Origin: Platynereis dumerilii
Taxonomy: Eukaryota > Annelida > Polychaeta > Phyllodocida > Nereididae
Reading direction: 5' to 3'
NCBI GenBank assembly: GCA_026936325.1
Contig: JAPTHN010000019.1
Span: 13,914,253 to 13,978,252, forward strand
Length of the DNA stretch: 64,000 nt
Made by a program: the position numbers and the translations under genes. The notes below the pieces were generated by a model, which was not told the origin of the DNA, made no database searches, and saw only the letters and a program-made list of their open reading frames with translations. Shown piece by piece: positions 12,776-24,326 of this stretch. The stretch's first letter is position 1. The number at the start of each line of letters is the position of its first letter.

Positions 12776-13365
12776 TAGCCCTGGGACCCATGCGTAGCAT
12801 GGGTCATGGGTCGTCCCATTCAAAATCTTGAGATTTTGATATGACATCAGGAGAATTGGTCTATATTAAACAATTCTTATCCAAATTTCATGAAATTTTG
12901 GATTTGGGTAGCCCACATATTTTACTGCTGACGGCACTGGTTTTGAAAGCAATTCCTGCAGGTTGAAAGGACGAAAAATCACTTTTAAGAACAAAAACTC
13001 TATGAAAAAATGAGCAAAATCTCTCTGCTCCATGGACAGCACAACAGTGACGTCATCAGGCTATCCTATGACGTCACTGGCACTTTGTTGTGACATCACC
13101 AGCACTATCGCATTTTTTTCAATGTATAAAGAAAAAAATCACTTCTTCAGGTTCACAGGAAGAATTTTCATTCTTTTCAGCATGTGGAGAAATAAGAAAT
13201 AGGTGCCGTCAATAGCAAATTTTGCACTCTTTCAGATGGTATAGTTGGAATAAACAAGCTGCAAATACTTAAAAAGATATCTTGATTCTCCTGAACCCTC
13301 TCTTTCAATTCTCATGATTTTCCAATTGGATGATTCATGACCCCTGTCCCAGGGGTCCAGGGCTA
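12776..13365. mobile_element. 590-bp inverted-repeat element with 9-bp target duplication (Mutator-like?)
   Basis: The left end is TAGCCCTGGGACCC and the right end reads CCAGGGCTA, with imperfect inverted similarity for about 50 bp. Each end carries its own small hairpin (CCCATGCGTAGCATGGG on the left; CCCCTGGGACAGGGG on the reverse strand on the right). The flanks are GCATGTAAG (12767-12775) and GCATTTAAG (13366-13374), which agree at 8 of 9 positions. A 9-bp duplication is usual for Mutator-like elements; 8 bp (hAT) is not excluded. There is no transposase frame. An inner palindrome at 13045-13079 contains two TGACGTCA boxes. Confidence 0.7.
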
Positions 13366-16300
13366 GCATTTAAGAGGGTGTAAAAAGAGATTGGCAATAG
13401 AGCAAAGACAACTTTGATGAATAAAGAAAACGACTAAAAATCAATGCAGTCTTTTTGAATGAAAATTTCGATTCTCTTCAGATATTGGTGAAACTTTCTC
13501 AACAATGGCCAGTTAAAGATAGATAATTATTTAAAAGCATCATAATAATATTAAATAATAGTTCATAAAGGAAACGGGGATCAACCTACCAAATCTACTG
13601 CACATAATTATAATATCCCGACAGTAGGTATGAAAAATATCTTTAGGGTTAATACATTGCATACCGTAGGCCCTAAAACTCTTTTGAGGAAATCAATGCT
13701 TATCATGTCAAGAAGTTGAAGCTGACAGATCAGGGCACTAATTTGCTATTGCAAGATGCTTTCCAGACCTGATATATTTTTATCCACAAATATTATACTT
13801 ATTATCTCAGAATCTATCTTATTGCAGGCAGTGGTGTCAGACAATAAATGGAATATATGAAATAGTTTGACGTATTATTGCAAAAATATTCAAACAGTGA
13901 AATGACTAAACAGTTTTTTTATACTAAACTTGAAAACTTCGGAAAAAAAAGAAAAGTCATAAGTTGGGTAATATTATCTCTGCTTTGAAATGAAAAAACC
14001 TTGCTGAGTAATTCACACCAACTATTTTAGGATACATTTCCGATACAATGTTTAATAATAATTATGTAAGTAGTGCCATGTCTTACCGATTTCATATCTC
14101 ATGGCAACAGATATAAAGACCACCCGCTTCGCACATCCTGTGCACAAAGCTCTGATCTTCACTTGAACACTGAATTTGAATGATTTGACTTTATCGTATT
14201 TAGTCATCAAGAGAGTTCTTGGCTTCCAGGGCCATCTTGTGACTATTTCCGGGTGGCAATCCTGCCTATCTGATTGTCAGTGACAATTTACAGCATAGTT
14301 GTTTATCAATGGGACAACTGTGGTAGCTATCTCTTATACATCTGCATCACAGAATTGTACGGTGATTGAGGACACCTCCGGATCAGCTTCATGTCGGTCC
14401 CAACTGATTCACCGGCACTTCTATGAGGCTTTACTTACATAGTAGCTCTTGCAGACTTTAGTACCTTACAAGAGATTCCAGGCTTTCCCTCAGACCTTGG
14501 TATTTCAGCAGAAACCTTGAGCTTGATGTCTGCAAGACTTAGTAAATTTTTGGTGTATCTTTAAATTGAGTCGTAGCAATTATTTTTAAACACCTTTCTC
14601 ATATCACTTGCTATCATGGAAAAATACAATATCTTTGGTTTTCGGAAAATGCTAGACATATGGATCCGACATTTCTCGTGCATGTGCATAATATCAGACT
14701 TTCCAATTGATATTTTCCTGAGATCACATGATACCTTGCCAACATTACATCAACAATGTGCAATAACATGCATTGTGTTCTCACACGCAAATTGAAGGTC
14801 TCTTGTCATGCACGTACACATTTATTTATTTCAAATCTGTTAATCCCTTACATATATTCTTAATATTCTGGTGGTAGTGTAATTTTATAATCTGTAACAC
14901 AGCAGTTTATTAAACTTTGGAAGGTCTTCCAGTTGTCGTGACAATTTGGTGATTTGCCTATAAATAAATTTGACATCCTATTCTACCACAAAGGCACATA
15001 GAAGTCAGGAAATGTTTTCAATACATTTGAACACAACTTTTGTTTCTTGGGATTTGAATGAGATTTATTTTTCGACATGAAAAAATATATTCCTGTTCCT
15101 CTTCTGACTTTATATCTTTTTGATTTCATGTTATAATGGTGGTTGCTCTCACATTGGTTAGCCTCAGAGTCAGTATGACATGTACAATGTCGATAAAAGC
15201 AAAAGGAGGAAACATCAATTCAGAATAACAATTAACACATTTCCTCACACCACCTGCAAAGGTTTTTTTGTATCAGATGGCAGCGGAGGACACATGATCA
15301 CTTGCTAAATGTCACGATAAGAGCTCACAAGAGCGCTAAAGAGGAGATTAGTCACAAGGCAGCCATTTTGGCTATTGTTCGGTGCTGCAGCCTACTTGGT
15401 CTCTGTCATTGTAAACATTGTTTGTCATCATCATTTCACAGTTGTTTTCAGCCACAATTGTCAGCATCTTTTGTCCTTGTTCACAGGTTAAAGCAATTCT
15501 GAGGCAAAAGAAAATACAAATGGCCACACCCAACAACCGTCACACACTTGAAAGCGGATTAATGGAATATACAGACAGAGATATAGAAAGATAGATTGAT
15601 AGAAAGATTTAGATAGATAGACAGATAGATAGATAGATTGATTGATTGGTTGATTGACTGATTAATTGATTGATCGATCAATTTATAGCTCGATATATGA
15701 ATAAATGTATATCAGACACTCTTTCGTATCGGTCTTAATGCCCGTTCCGAGATGGTATTTGGAGTGGACTTTCTTAGAAACTTGTTGAAAGTGTTTTTCA
15801 TATCTTTATTTCAAGGAAAATTCAAGAAGCATCACAATCCCAAAGAGATCTAAAGAACACATTAAATAAGTACACACTTAAATGGAGGCTAATTTCATTT
15901 TCTTTTTTATTTCACACTTGTTGACTGGCACTGTAAAGACCAAAAAGACTTTCTCTTTTTGAGACTTTAGAAGATAAAGGATATCATTATAATTATTGCA
16001 ATGTTAATTATGGAAAGTAGACCTGTGATTTATCTTCAGCAATTCAGTTGCATAACTTCAACATGATCAGACTCATCCTTTTATAGGATAGAAATTGTTA
16101 ATCATTAAAATTATCAATCTTTAAGAGGCAGATGCAATTCTCAACAATCACACTTTGATTTTCACATGGGCAAATGTCACAAGATATTTGAATTATGTCT
16201 TAAATTGTTCTATTTAAAGCAACTCATGACAATGCCTAGATAGCTGATTTGGACAGAAATGTTTAGATGGATGCAAACTGTGCCTAGACAAAATAATACA

Positions 16301-18377
16301 ATGGTTTACAATTGCTGTTTCTTTTTCTCTTGCAGGGAAAGATGAAATCGCAGAAGATTGGTAGGTAGGAGATTTCTATTTATGGCTCTTACTCATAATG
16401 TCTGTGGAAAAATAACCATTCTCTGAAGTATTATTTTCATCCATGGCTCACACTGCAATGTTGGGAAATCCTCATTCATGTCTCCGGAAGTGAAGTTTGT
16501 ATGTCCTACAATGCACCTGCACACCTTGAAAAAGTTCCTTGAAACATTGCCGTAAAATAAAATACTTACTCTAGAAAATGTCATATGCACTAAGGCAGCT
16601 GCCCCAATTTGGTTGCAGCAGCTGCTAGTTTGGCAAAAACATGCTGCTGGGAATGCATGATGCTTATCAACAAGGCATCCAAACAAGGAGTGGGCTTGTT
16701 AAACCATGAGCAGCAAGCTCTTCTTCAAATTGAGTTATTTTCAAGAGGTCTTCTCCTCAATTTTTTAAAACTTAATGGAGGCATTCACTCAAACTGGCCT
16801 TTATTTTCAAAGGAGTTGATATTCCATGATAGATTGGTAATCATCATGGGAAAAAACAAAATCAAAATGTTAATAAAATTATATTTGTAGATTTTCATTA
16901 AAACTTTAAGAAATTTTAAGTCACATTCTGACCTTAAGATTGTTCTTCATAGTAATGAGAGCACACAACAGCTTGACATGCTCCTCCTATGCAATCAAAG
17001 TCAGACATTGCAGTTCTTCACACCCATGCCCATGCCCATGCCTTCGCTTCAATATGATGTATAATTTCTTTGTTGAATCCACTGCAAGATAATCAAACTT
17101 ACAGCTGTCAACCAACAAAATATTTTGAACTCAAATATCTCTTGGTTTCAACTGATGGGATTATGTGATGTCTCACACAAGTCAATTGAACCAAATAGAT
17201 TTACAGTCCACTCTCAGCTATTGAAGTGGACAGCAACTTTCTAACGAGGCATTGAAGTGGACAACAACCTTGTAAATCAATTGGAACCAGGTGGCTTAAT
17301 ATAATATTATGCCATTCTCGGAAGCATCTGACTGGCTTCTAAGAGTTTCCACTCATTCTACTTACACTACGATTATTGGCTATATATACATAGAATGGTA
17401 TATTTGCTGACTCCATTTACTGTTGCGAGCTTCATCAAAGTAAACTCAAATACATAAGCATATTCTATCTGTCAGAAATAGTTCTATCATTTCATGAACC
17501 AGTCATAGAATCATCTTAGTCTTTGTGAACACAAAACATACATTCATCAAAGGACAACAACAGCATCGTTAGCAGCTGTTTGTCTTGATTTGTCATATAT
17601 TCCTTTTATTGTCAATAACAATAGGATATCTGTCATATTGCAGCATGACTAATAGCTCTATTCACCTATGGCAATGGAAAATCTATTGCAGTAACTTGGA
17701 TAGGTGACAATATCAATGATTCTTGATTTCCCGGGTCTAAATAGTCATAACGTCTCATCTACTGGAAGCGGGGTACATCTGGTGTGAAAAAATGTTCTGG
17801 TGAATACTAGTCTGCCTTCCAAAGTTGCAGCCAACATTAGAGTAAGATCAGTAGGTCATTATCCATAAGCAGTTTTAAGTTTGTTTGCTGATAGCAGTTG
17901 CAGGAGCAGATGTGGTATCCTTTCATAACTTAATTTCACTGTTTAATTGTTTGCCAGGAACTACACATTTTGTCATATTATATAGTATTAAGCTTTCTGT
18001 TGCAATTTTTCGTTTGTCACTGAGATTTCTTGACTTTAGCTGCATAGATCTAGTGCTATCACAATATCTCACTTAAAATTATGTTGCTGTATAACCTGGG
18101 GCGTATCTAAACCTGGCCATAATGATATATTATATGTCACTATATGAAACTTTTTTTAACAGAAATATCCTCCAAGCCAGTTCTCAAGTATAGGCCGTGA
18201 AAGGGCTGAAGTTGTGTCATACTATGATACAGATTCGGATTCAGATACAGATCATTTATTTTTCTCTGAAGGGAAATTTGTGCTATGATGACATATGCCT
18301 TAATTTTAAAACATCATTGAACTTCTTTAAGAGATGAAATCTAGTTAAAGATTTCACACTTCAATAATTTCTTAGAA

Positions 18378-20819
18378 ATGATGATCTCAAATGGATATTT
18401 ACCACGTATCACTCTACCTACCCGCCTTACTTATCATTCAGGAACTCTAATTGATAACTTCTTTGTAAAAGCCACAAATAATTTTGCTTATACTACCTCT
18501 GGTGTTCTGTTAAACCAATTGTCTGATCATTTACCATATTTCATAATATTTGACAGTTATTCTCATAATAGACCAAAATATAAATATGTAAATTATACCG
18601 TAAACAATGAAAAAGCACTAAATGATTTCAAGGAAGCATTAATACAACAGAACCTCACGGAGATGCTCTCCCCTCTGACAGGAAATCCTAATAACAGCTA
18701 TAACAAATTTAAAGAAATTTTAGATAATCTAATGTCAGAACATTTACCAATCAAGCAAGCAAGATTTAATAAATACAAGCATAAAAAGACTAAATGGATT
18801 ACTAAAGGTATACTGAAATCAATTTCATTTCGAGATAAATTATATTCAAAATTGCAAAATACTCCTATGGACCACGAACACTTTGAGACTTATAAAACTA
18901 ACTTTAGAACATATAACCGAATCCTCAAGCAAAGTATTAGAATTGCCAAAAAGAACTACTATAGAAATTATTTTGAAACTTTTAGAAATAACATTAAAAA
19001 AACTTGGGAAACTATTAACGAAATAATGGGTAGAAATAAAAGTGATAGTCTTTCTGAATTTTTTCTTGTTGATGGTAACCGTATTACTGACCCCAAGATT
19101 ATAGCAAATGAGTTTAATAAATATTTCACAAACATTGGGACCAATCTGGCTGAACAAATACACACTCCAGAAAATAGATCTTTTAAAGATTACCTCAATT
19201 CTCCTGTTTCTGATAATCACGCTAGTTTCAAATTTCAGTTGATAACTTCAGATATAGTATTAAAAACGATTGATTCCTTAAAACCTAAAACAAGTTCTGG
19301 TCATGACAGGATAAATAACAAGTTACTTAAATTTACCAAACATCAATTGGCGGAACCATTGGCATTTATAATAAATCATTCAATAAATGAAGGTATTTTC
19401 CCAGATCAACTTAAAATAGCAAAAGTTCTGCCACTGCACAAGAAGAAAGATAAATATTTATTTGATAATTACCGACCAATTTCTATATTACCCAGTGTGT
19501 CAAAAGTTTTTGAGAGAATCATGCATAACCAGCTATATGAATATTTTTCTGTCCATTCACTCTTTTTTAACAGTCAATATGGATTTCGACAAGAGCATTC
19601 TACTGAATTTGCTGCAATAGAATTAATAGACAGAATAATCACACAAATGGACAATAACTATCTTCCAATAAATATTTTCCTAGACTTATCAAAAGCTTTT
19701 GACACACTGGACCATAATATTTTGCTTCACAAACTTGACTATTACGGCATAAAAGGCAAGTCTTTAGAACTCTTAAAAAGTTACCTAACACACAGATTTA
19801 AATTTGTAGATTTCCAGAGTACCTGTTCCAACTACTTAGAGCTCAAATGTGGGGTTCCACAGGGCTCTATTTTAGGCCCCTTACTTTTCATCATCTACAT
19901 TAATGATTTAAATTCAGCTACTACTAACCTACATCCTTTAATTTATGCAGATGACACCACTCTATGTACTAATCTCACATTTTTCCAAAATAATCAAAAT
20001 TACGAAGCAGTCCTTAATAACGAACTAGAGTCAGTCAATAGATGGTTAAAACTCAACAAATTATCATTAAATATAAGCAAAACTAGAGCTATGCAATTCC
20101 ATAACCCTCAAAGAAATATAACTCATCCAAATTTACATATAGAAAGACATGAAATTGAATTTGTGTCAGAGTTTAATTTTTTAGGTATCATAATTGACCA
20201 TCATTTAAAATGGAACAATCACATAGATATGGTGTCAAAGAAAATTTCTAAAACCACGGGCATTTTGAACAAACTAAAAAATACTTTGCCCTTACCTGCC
20301 ATGCTCAACATTTATAACTCCTTAATACTCTCACATCTCTCTTATGGGCTACTTTTATGGGGTTGGAAAAGCCATAAATTATTTAAATTACAAAAAAAGG
20401 CCATTCGTATTATTACCAATAGTAACTTTAGGTCTCACACCAGTGGTTTATTCAAGGAGTTACATACTCTAAAAATTATGGACTTATGTGCACTGCAGGA
20501 TTTCAAACTTTGTTATAAATATGAAAATAATTTACTCCCAGTATATTGGAAAAATATCATTAATAGTGAAGCCATCCATTACCATTTCACCCGACAGAGC
20601 ACAAGTGTGAGGCTCCACCTGCCTGCTGTGAGACATGACTTCGCAAGGAATGGTATATCTTATCGACTTCCTAATATATTTAATTCCATGGAACCTATCA
20701 TTAAAGACAAAATCTACACAAATAGTTTTCAAGGTTATAAAATGTATATTAAAGAAAAGTTTTTGGAAAGTTACCCAATAGATTGTCTAATCCCAAATTG
20801 TTATATTTGCAATTCATAA
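18378..20819 (+). CDS. LINE ORF2 fragment: endonuclease C-terminus and reverse transcriptase
   Basis: The 813-residue frame is open right through the left junction at 18351, so the first ATG is only the first methionine after truncation and not a natural start. Residues up to about 60 are the end of an apurinic-type endonuclease, including the SDH motif near residue 49. The reverse transcriptase follows: SSGHDRINNKLLK, then DNYRPISILPSVSKVFERI, the block FLDLSKAFDTLDHNILL near residue 433, [13 protein letters not shown] and the catalytic YADD near residue 523. The C-terminal region resembles that of CR1/L2-group proteins and ends NCYICNS. No stop or frameshift is seen, which fits a young copy. 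Without its 5' end it would not be a competent element. Confidence 0.93.
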   Translation: MMISNGYLPRITLPTRLTYHSGTLIDNFFVKATNNFAYTTSGVLLNQLSDHLPYFIIFDSYSHNRPKYKYVNYTVNNEKALNDFKEALIQQNLTEMLSPLTGNPNNSYNKFKEILDNLMSEHLPIKQARFNKYKHKKTKWITKGILKSISFRDKLYSKLQNTPMDHEHFETYKTNFRTYNRILKQSIRIAKKNYYRNYFETFRNNIKKTWETINEIMGRNKSDSLSEFFLVDGNRITDPKIIANEFNKYFTNIGTNLAEQIHTPENRSFKDYLNSPVSDNHASFKFQLITSDIVLKTIDSLKPKTSSGHDRINNKLLKFTKHQLAEPLAFIINHSINEGIFPDQLKIAKVLPLHKKKDKYLFDNYRPISILPSVSKVFERIMHNQLYEYFSVHSLFFNSQYGFRQEHSTEFAAIELIDRIITQMDNNYLPINIFLDLSKAFDTLDHNILLHKLDYYGIKGKSLELLKSYLTHRFKFVDFQSTCSNYLELKCGVPQGSILGPLLFIIYINDLNSATTNLHPLIYADDTTLCTNLTFFQNNQNYEAVLNNELESVNRWLKLNKLSLNISKTRAMQFHNPQRNITHPNLHIERHEIEFVSEFNFLGIIIDHHLKWNNHIDMVSKKISKTTGILNKLKNTLPLPAMLNIYNSLILSHLSYGLLLWGWKSHKLFKLQKKAIRIITNSNFRSHTSGLFKELHTLKIMDLCALQDFKLCYKYENNLLPVYWKNIINSEAIHYHFTRQSTSVRLHLPAVRHDFARNGISYRLPNIFNSMEPIIKDKIYTNSFQGYKMYIKEKFLESYPIDCLIPNCYICNS

Positions 20820-21085
20820 TTTATCTCTAGGTCAATTCTCGTGTCACCGCTCCCACTATGACCGGTTTCCTTATTTTTCCAGGTTCCTTGTGACAAAAAT
20901 TTAATATATAATTTCTAACAATTTTTTTCCATACTAATATCTCATCTTCTCATCTGATTTACTTTGAATAATTGGTAAATTTGCTTTCCTGAATTATATG
21001 CACATTAACTTTCTTTCAAATTATTCATATAATGATTCATAGGTATAACGATTATTAATTCTTTATCTTATTTTATTTTTTTTTT

Positions 21086-21136
21086 ATGGTGGCCTCTCGA
21101 TAGCGGTAATTTTTTTATCTTGGAGAGGTCATCCAT
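21086..21136 (+). other. 3'-UTR stem-loop of the LINE
   Basis: ATGGTGGCCTCTC (21086-21098) pairs with GAGAGGTCATCCAT (21123-21136) with one bulge and one G-U pair. The apical part has GATA/TATC around GCGGTA. The related LINE at 29760 has a counterpart at 32330-32382 with different but still complementary bases. In UnaL2-type LINEs a 3' stem-loop is recognised by the reverse transcriptase; the same role here is inference. Confidence 0.7.
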
Positions 21137-21203
21137 GCCTTAATTAAATGTATTTCATTAGAACTCTTTATCATGTATATAATTGTTGGCAAAATAAAAC
21201 TGT

Positions 21204-21235
21204 CTGAGTCTGAGTCTGAGTCTGAGTCTGAGTCT
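21204..21235 (+). repeat. Hexamer tail (TCTGAG)n of the LINE
   Basis: After AATAAAACTG the element ends in about five repeats of TCTGAG and then the target duplication. Read on the other strand this gives an artefactual serine/aspartate repeat frame. Confidence 0.85.
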
Positions 21236-23418
21236 AAAGAACAATTGATAATATAAACAAAGAAAAGAGGAAGCACAAGGCAACTCTTTTGGCTACTGAC
21301 CGTTGCAGCGGCCCACTCATTCTCATTCTCTGCTATTATCAACATATCTTGTCATCATCACTTTAAAACAGTCTTTTTCACCCATAACTGTTTGCTTTAA
21401 CAAGCAGTCATTTCTCAGAAAAAATATAGAAAGGCCTGGTCTTGAACGAGTGCTGACTTACGACATTAGTTGGTAAAATGGAAGTCATAGAATCATTAAA
21501 AATCAGATCCAAGAAGAAAGCGATTTATTTGTATTCTTGAATAGTCTACCAAGGATTATTGCTATCACGTGACAGTAGCAGACATGTGATCACTTGGCAA
21601 ATGTCATGAGAAGTGCTCTGCATGAGGAGTGAAAGAGGCGATCATTCACAATTGAGCCATTTTTGCCATTGTCTCGTGCTGCAGCCCACTCATTATCTGT
21701 CATTGTCAACATTGTTTGTCGTCATTGCTTGATAGTTGTTTTCAGCAACTATTGTTAACATCCATTGTACTTGCACTTAGGCTCAATTTCTCACACAAAG
21801 AAAGATTTATAGAGGAAAACCAGCTGACTCTTAAGTTACCTGCATTGTTGGGGGAAATTTGGTGATAAGGGAGCAGAAAAAATAACAAAGAAAGAAAAAA
21901 GTGATAGGTATTGAGGCAAAGCACTGCTTTCAATTTTCTTCAGATACTGGTGAACTTAATGAAACATTGGTCATTAACAGATAGATCAACTATTCAAAAA
22001 TCAGAATATAAAAAAATTGTTCATAAAGGAAACAGATATCTGCCTACAAAAATCTCATATGTATTTAATATCATGACAGTAAATATGACGTATAAGGTTA
22101 ATACATTGTGTAGGTCCTAAGATTCTTTTTAGGAAGTCGATGTTTATCAGGTCAAGAAGTAGAAGCTGCCACATCTTTGCACTAACTTTCTATCGCAAGA
22201 TGCTTTCCAGATCTTATATATTTTTATCTAAAAAGATATACTTGTATACCTTGGAATCTATCTTATTGCAGGCAGTTGTGTCAGAGAATCAAGCAATGGA
22301 GTATAATATTATGAGGATCGTACTTAGTTGTTAAAGAGTTTGCCATGTTATCGCAAAAAAAATTCTTAACAGTAAAATAACTAGACTGTCTTTTAAGCTT
22401 TACTTGAATGCTTCGGAACCAAAAAATGGTAAGTCATAATATTATGTTATGTTGGGTAGTGTTTTGACAATATCCACTTTAAAATACAAGGGCCTTGAAG
22501 AGCAATTTACAAAATACTTTAAGACAAATTTCTTATACAATGGAGATTATAATTAAACTGAAAACAGTGCAATAGATATCAAGACCACCCACTATGCCGT
22601 GTACTCCTGTGCACAAGTTTCTGATGTTGACCGGAACACTGAATTAAAATGATGTAACCTTACCTTATTTAGTTGTCAATGGAGTTCTTGGCTTTCAGGG
22701 CCATCTTGTGACAATTTTCGGGTGGCAATCCTGCCTATCTGATTGTTAGTGACAATTTACTGCATAGTTGTTTATCAATGGGACAACTGTGGTAGCTTTC
22801 TCTACTACAGCTGTATCACAGAATTTTATGGTTATTGAGGAGACCTCAGATTCGGATACATGTCGGTCCCAACTAATTCATTGGCACTTCTATCAGGCTT
22901 AAGACTTATATAGCAGCTCTTGCAGACTTTAGTACCTTACAAGAGATTCCAGGCTTTCCCTGAGACCTTGGTATTTCAGCAGACACCTTGAACTTGGTAG
23001 CGTATCTTCAGCGTATCTTTGGATTGAGGTATAGCAATTATTTTTAAACACCCTTCTCACATCACTTGCTATAATAAAATAATGGAATATCTTTGGAAAA
23101 TAGATGGAACATTTCTTGTGCATCATCACATTATCAGACTGTTCAATATTTTTCTGAGAGCGACTACACCTGCCATTATTAGATCAACTAAATGCAAGTT
23201 ATTTGTTCATGTGTTAGCCCCAATGCGAGACAAACAACATTGTGGTGTGTCCTCAAATGCAAATCGAAGGACTCTTTTCATGCACATATATATTGCATAA
23301 ACATCAATCTATGCAGCATTACATTTTCCCCAAAATGTTCTAAAAATATAATATAAGGGGTCAACGGCCTCAAAAGAAAAAGATTTGATGAAATGATTAG
23401 ATATCCAATTTTCCGTCA

Positions 23419-23618
23419 TTACAGGTGATTTCATTAGTACGCGATTCTTAGGTTCTAGACTTACAAAATTCATGACACTTTTAGTTAATCCGATTGGTTT
23501 AGAAACAACAGAACGTCACACGTTTGATTTATCAAACGTAGTAATTGCTGGTTTAGCATTGATTCCTCACAGCCAAGTGTGAATGACACGAATCGCATGG
23601 TAATGAAATCACCTGTAA
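23419..23618. mobile_element. 200-bp MITE (block 2 copy)
   Basis: This is the partner of the element at 6771-6970, with the same length, the same 18-bp inverted ends and only a few base differences. It was copied with the surrounding block and did not insert independently. Confidence 0.75.
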
Positions 23619-24311
23619 CAACTGCTTTTTTATGAACTTCCAAATCAATGTATAATTTTTGGATCTCAAAATTTGGAAACCTTCACTACTGACCAACATT
23701 TTTCCAAAACAATGTCTCTGTTCAAATTCCGAATGACTGAAACTTTGGATGTGGCATTCAGCTTGATGTTTTGCAAAAATACATTAAAGAGTTATTTGAA
23801 CACAACTTTTGTTTCTTTGCATTTGAATGAGATTTGTGAAGCATCAAAATATATTCTTATGCCTCTTCTGATTCTTTGTTTGATGTCATATTCTGATCAT
23901 TGCCTCACATGGTAGCCTCAGAGTCAGCAAAAGGAGGCAACATCAATTCAGAATAACAATAATATTATTAACACATTTCCTCACACCAACTGCCAAGGTT
24001 TATTTGTATAAGATGGCAGCGGTGGACATGTGATCACTTGCTAAATGTCAAAATAAGAGCTCACAAGAGCGCTGAAGAGGAGATTAGTCGCAAGGCAGCC
24101 ATTTTGGCTATTGTCCTATGCTGCAGCCCACTTGTTCTCTGTCATCATCAACATTGTTGGTCTTCATCATTTCACAGTTGTTTTCAGCAGCAATTATCCG
24201 CATCTGTTGTCCATGGCCACAGGTTAAAAGCATTTCTGAGGCAAAAGGAGAAAATAATCAGAAAATGCACTGACTTTAAGTACTTAGTAGTCAGCAGGAT
24301 TGCCACCAGAA
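23619..24311. other. Array modules without a gene
   Basis: This corresponds to 6971-7658. It contains the module that recurs around 1500 and 15300, with the phrase 'gcagccattttggctattg'. The 66-92 residue frames that run through it in the four copies have no ATG start (TTG only). They differ mostly by amino-acid-changing substitutions, so I do not call a gene. Confidence 0.6.
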
Positions 24312-24326
24312 CGTAGAAGTCGTAGA
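24312..24326. other. Probable transposon excision footprint
   Basis: The sequence is CGTAGA-AGT-CGTAGA. It sits exactly where block 1 carries the 1.0 kb transposon flanked by two CGTAGA copies. Two target duplications separated by three bases is the pattern left by cut-and-paste excision followed by end joining. The alternative, a pre-existing near-tandem CGTAGA, would require the insertion in block 1 to have removed AGT. Confidence 0.75.

Larger units (their letters stand above)
5251..13440. repeat. Array subunit S2
   Basis: This subunit repeats the order of S1: a lead-in at 5255-5575, the 'cttattgcaggcagt' stretch near 5590, the ~215-bp module at 5909-6129, the module at 7320-7600 and the module at 9155-10440. 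It is longer because it carries the 1.0 kb transposon (7665-8671), a 200-bp MITE (6771-6970) and a 590-bp element (12776-13365). Its part at 10630-12520 recurs in diverged form at 28960-29200 and 34030-34910. Confidence 0.75.
18351..21235 (+). mobile_element. 5'-truncated non-LTR retrotransposon (Jockey superfamily, CR1/L2/Crack/Daphne-like)
   Basis: The insertion is bounded by comparison with the empty site in block 1 (AAAG at 4562-4565). AAAG occurs at 18347-18350 and again at 21236-21239, a 4-5 bp target duplication. The element starts inside the endonuclease domain, carries an unbroken reverse-transcriptase frame and a ~415-bp 3' UTR, and ends in five TCTGAG-type hexamers. 5' truncation and a simple-repeat tail without poly(A) are normal for CR1/L2-type LINEs. 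It inserted after the block duplication. The exact clade cannot be fixed by eye. Confidence 0.93.
13441..21930. repeat. Array subunit S3 (counterpart of S1)
   Basis: This is a close copy of S1, with a lead-in at 13441-13800 that corresponds to 5255-5575. The ~215-bp module is at 14118-14333, and the microsatellite of S1 is copied at 15580-15680. Its extra length over S1 (about 2.9 kb) is accounted for by the LINE at 18351-21235. Confidence 0.8.

Noticed and set aside
21115-21345. Reverse-strand frame with serine-aspartate repeats
   Set aside because: The repeat residues come from translating the hexamer tail of the LINE on the wrong strand.
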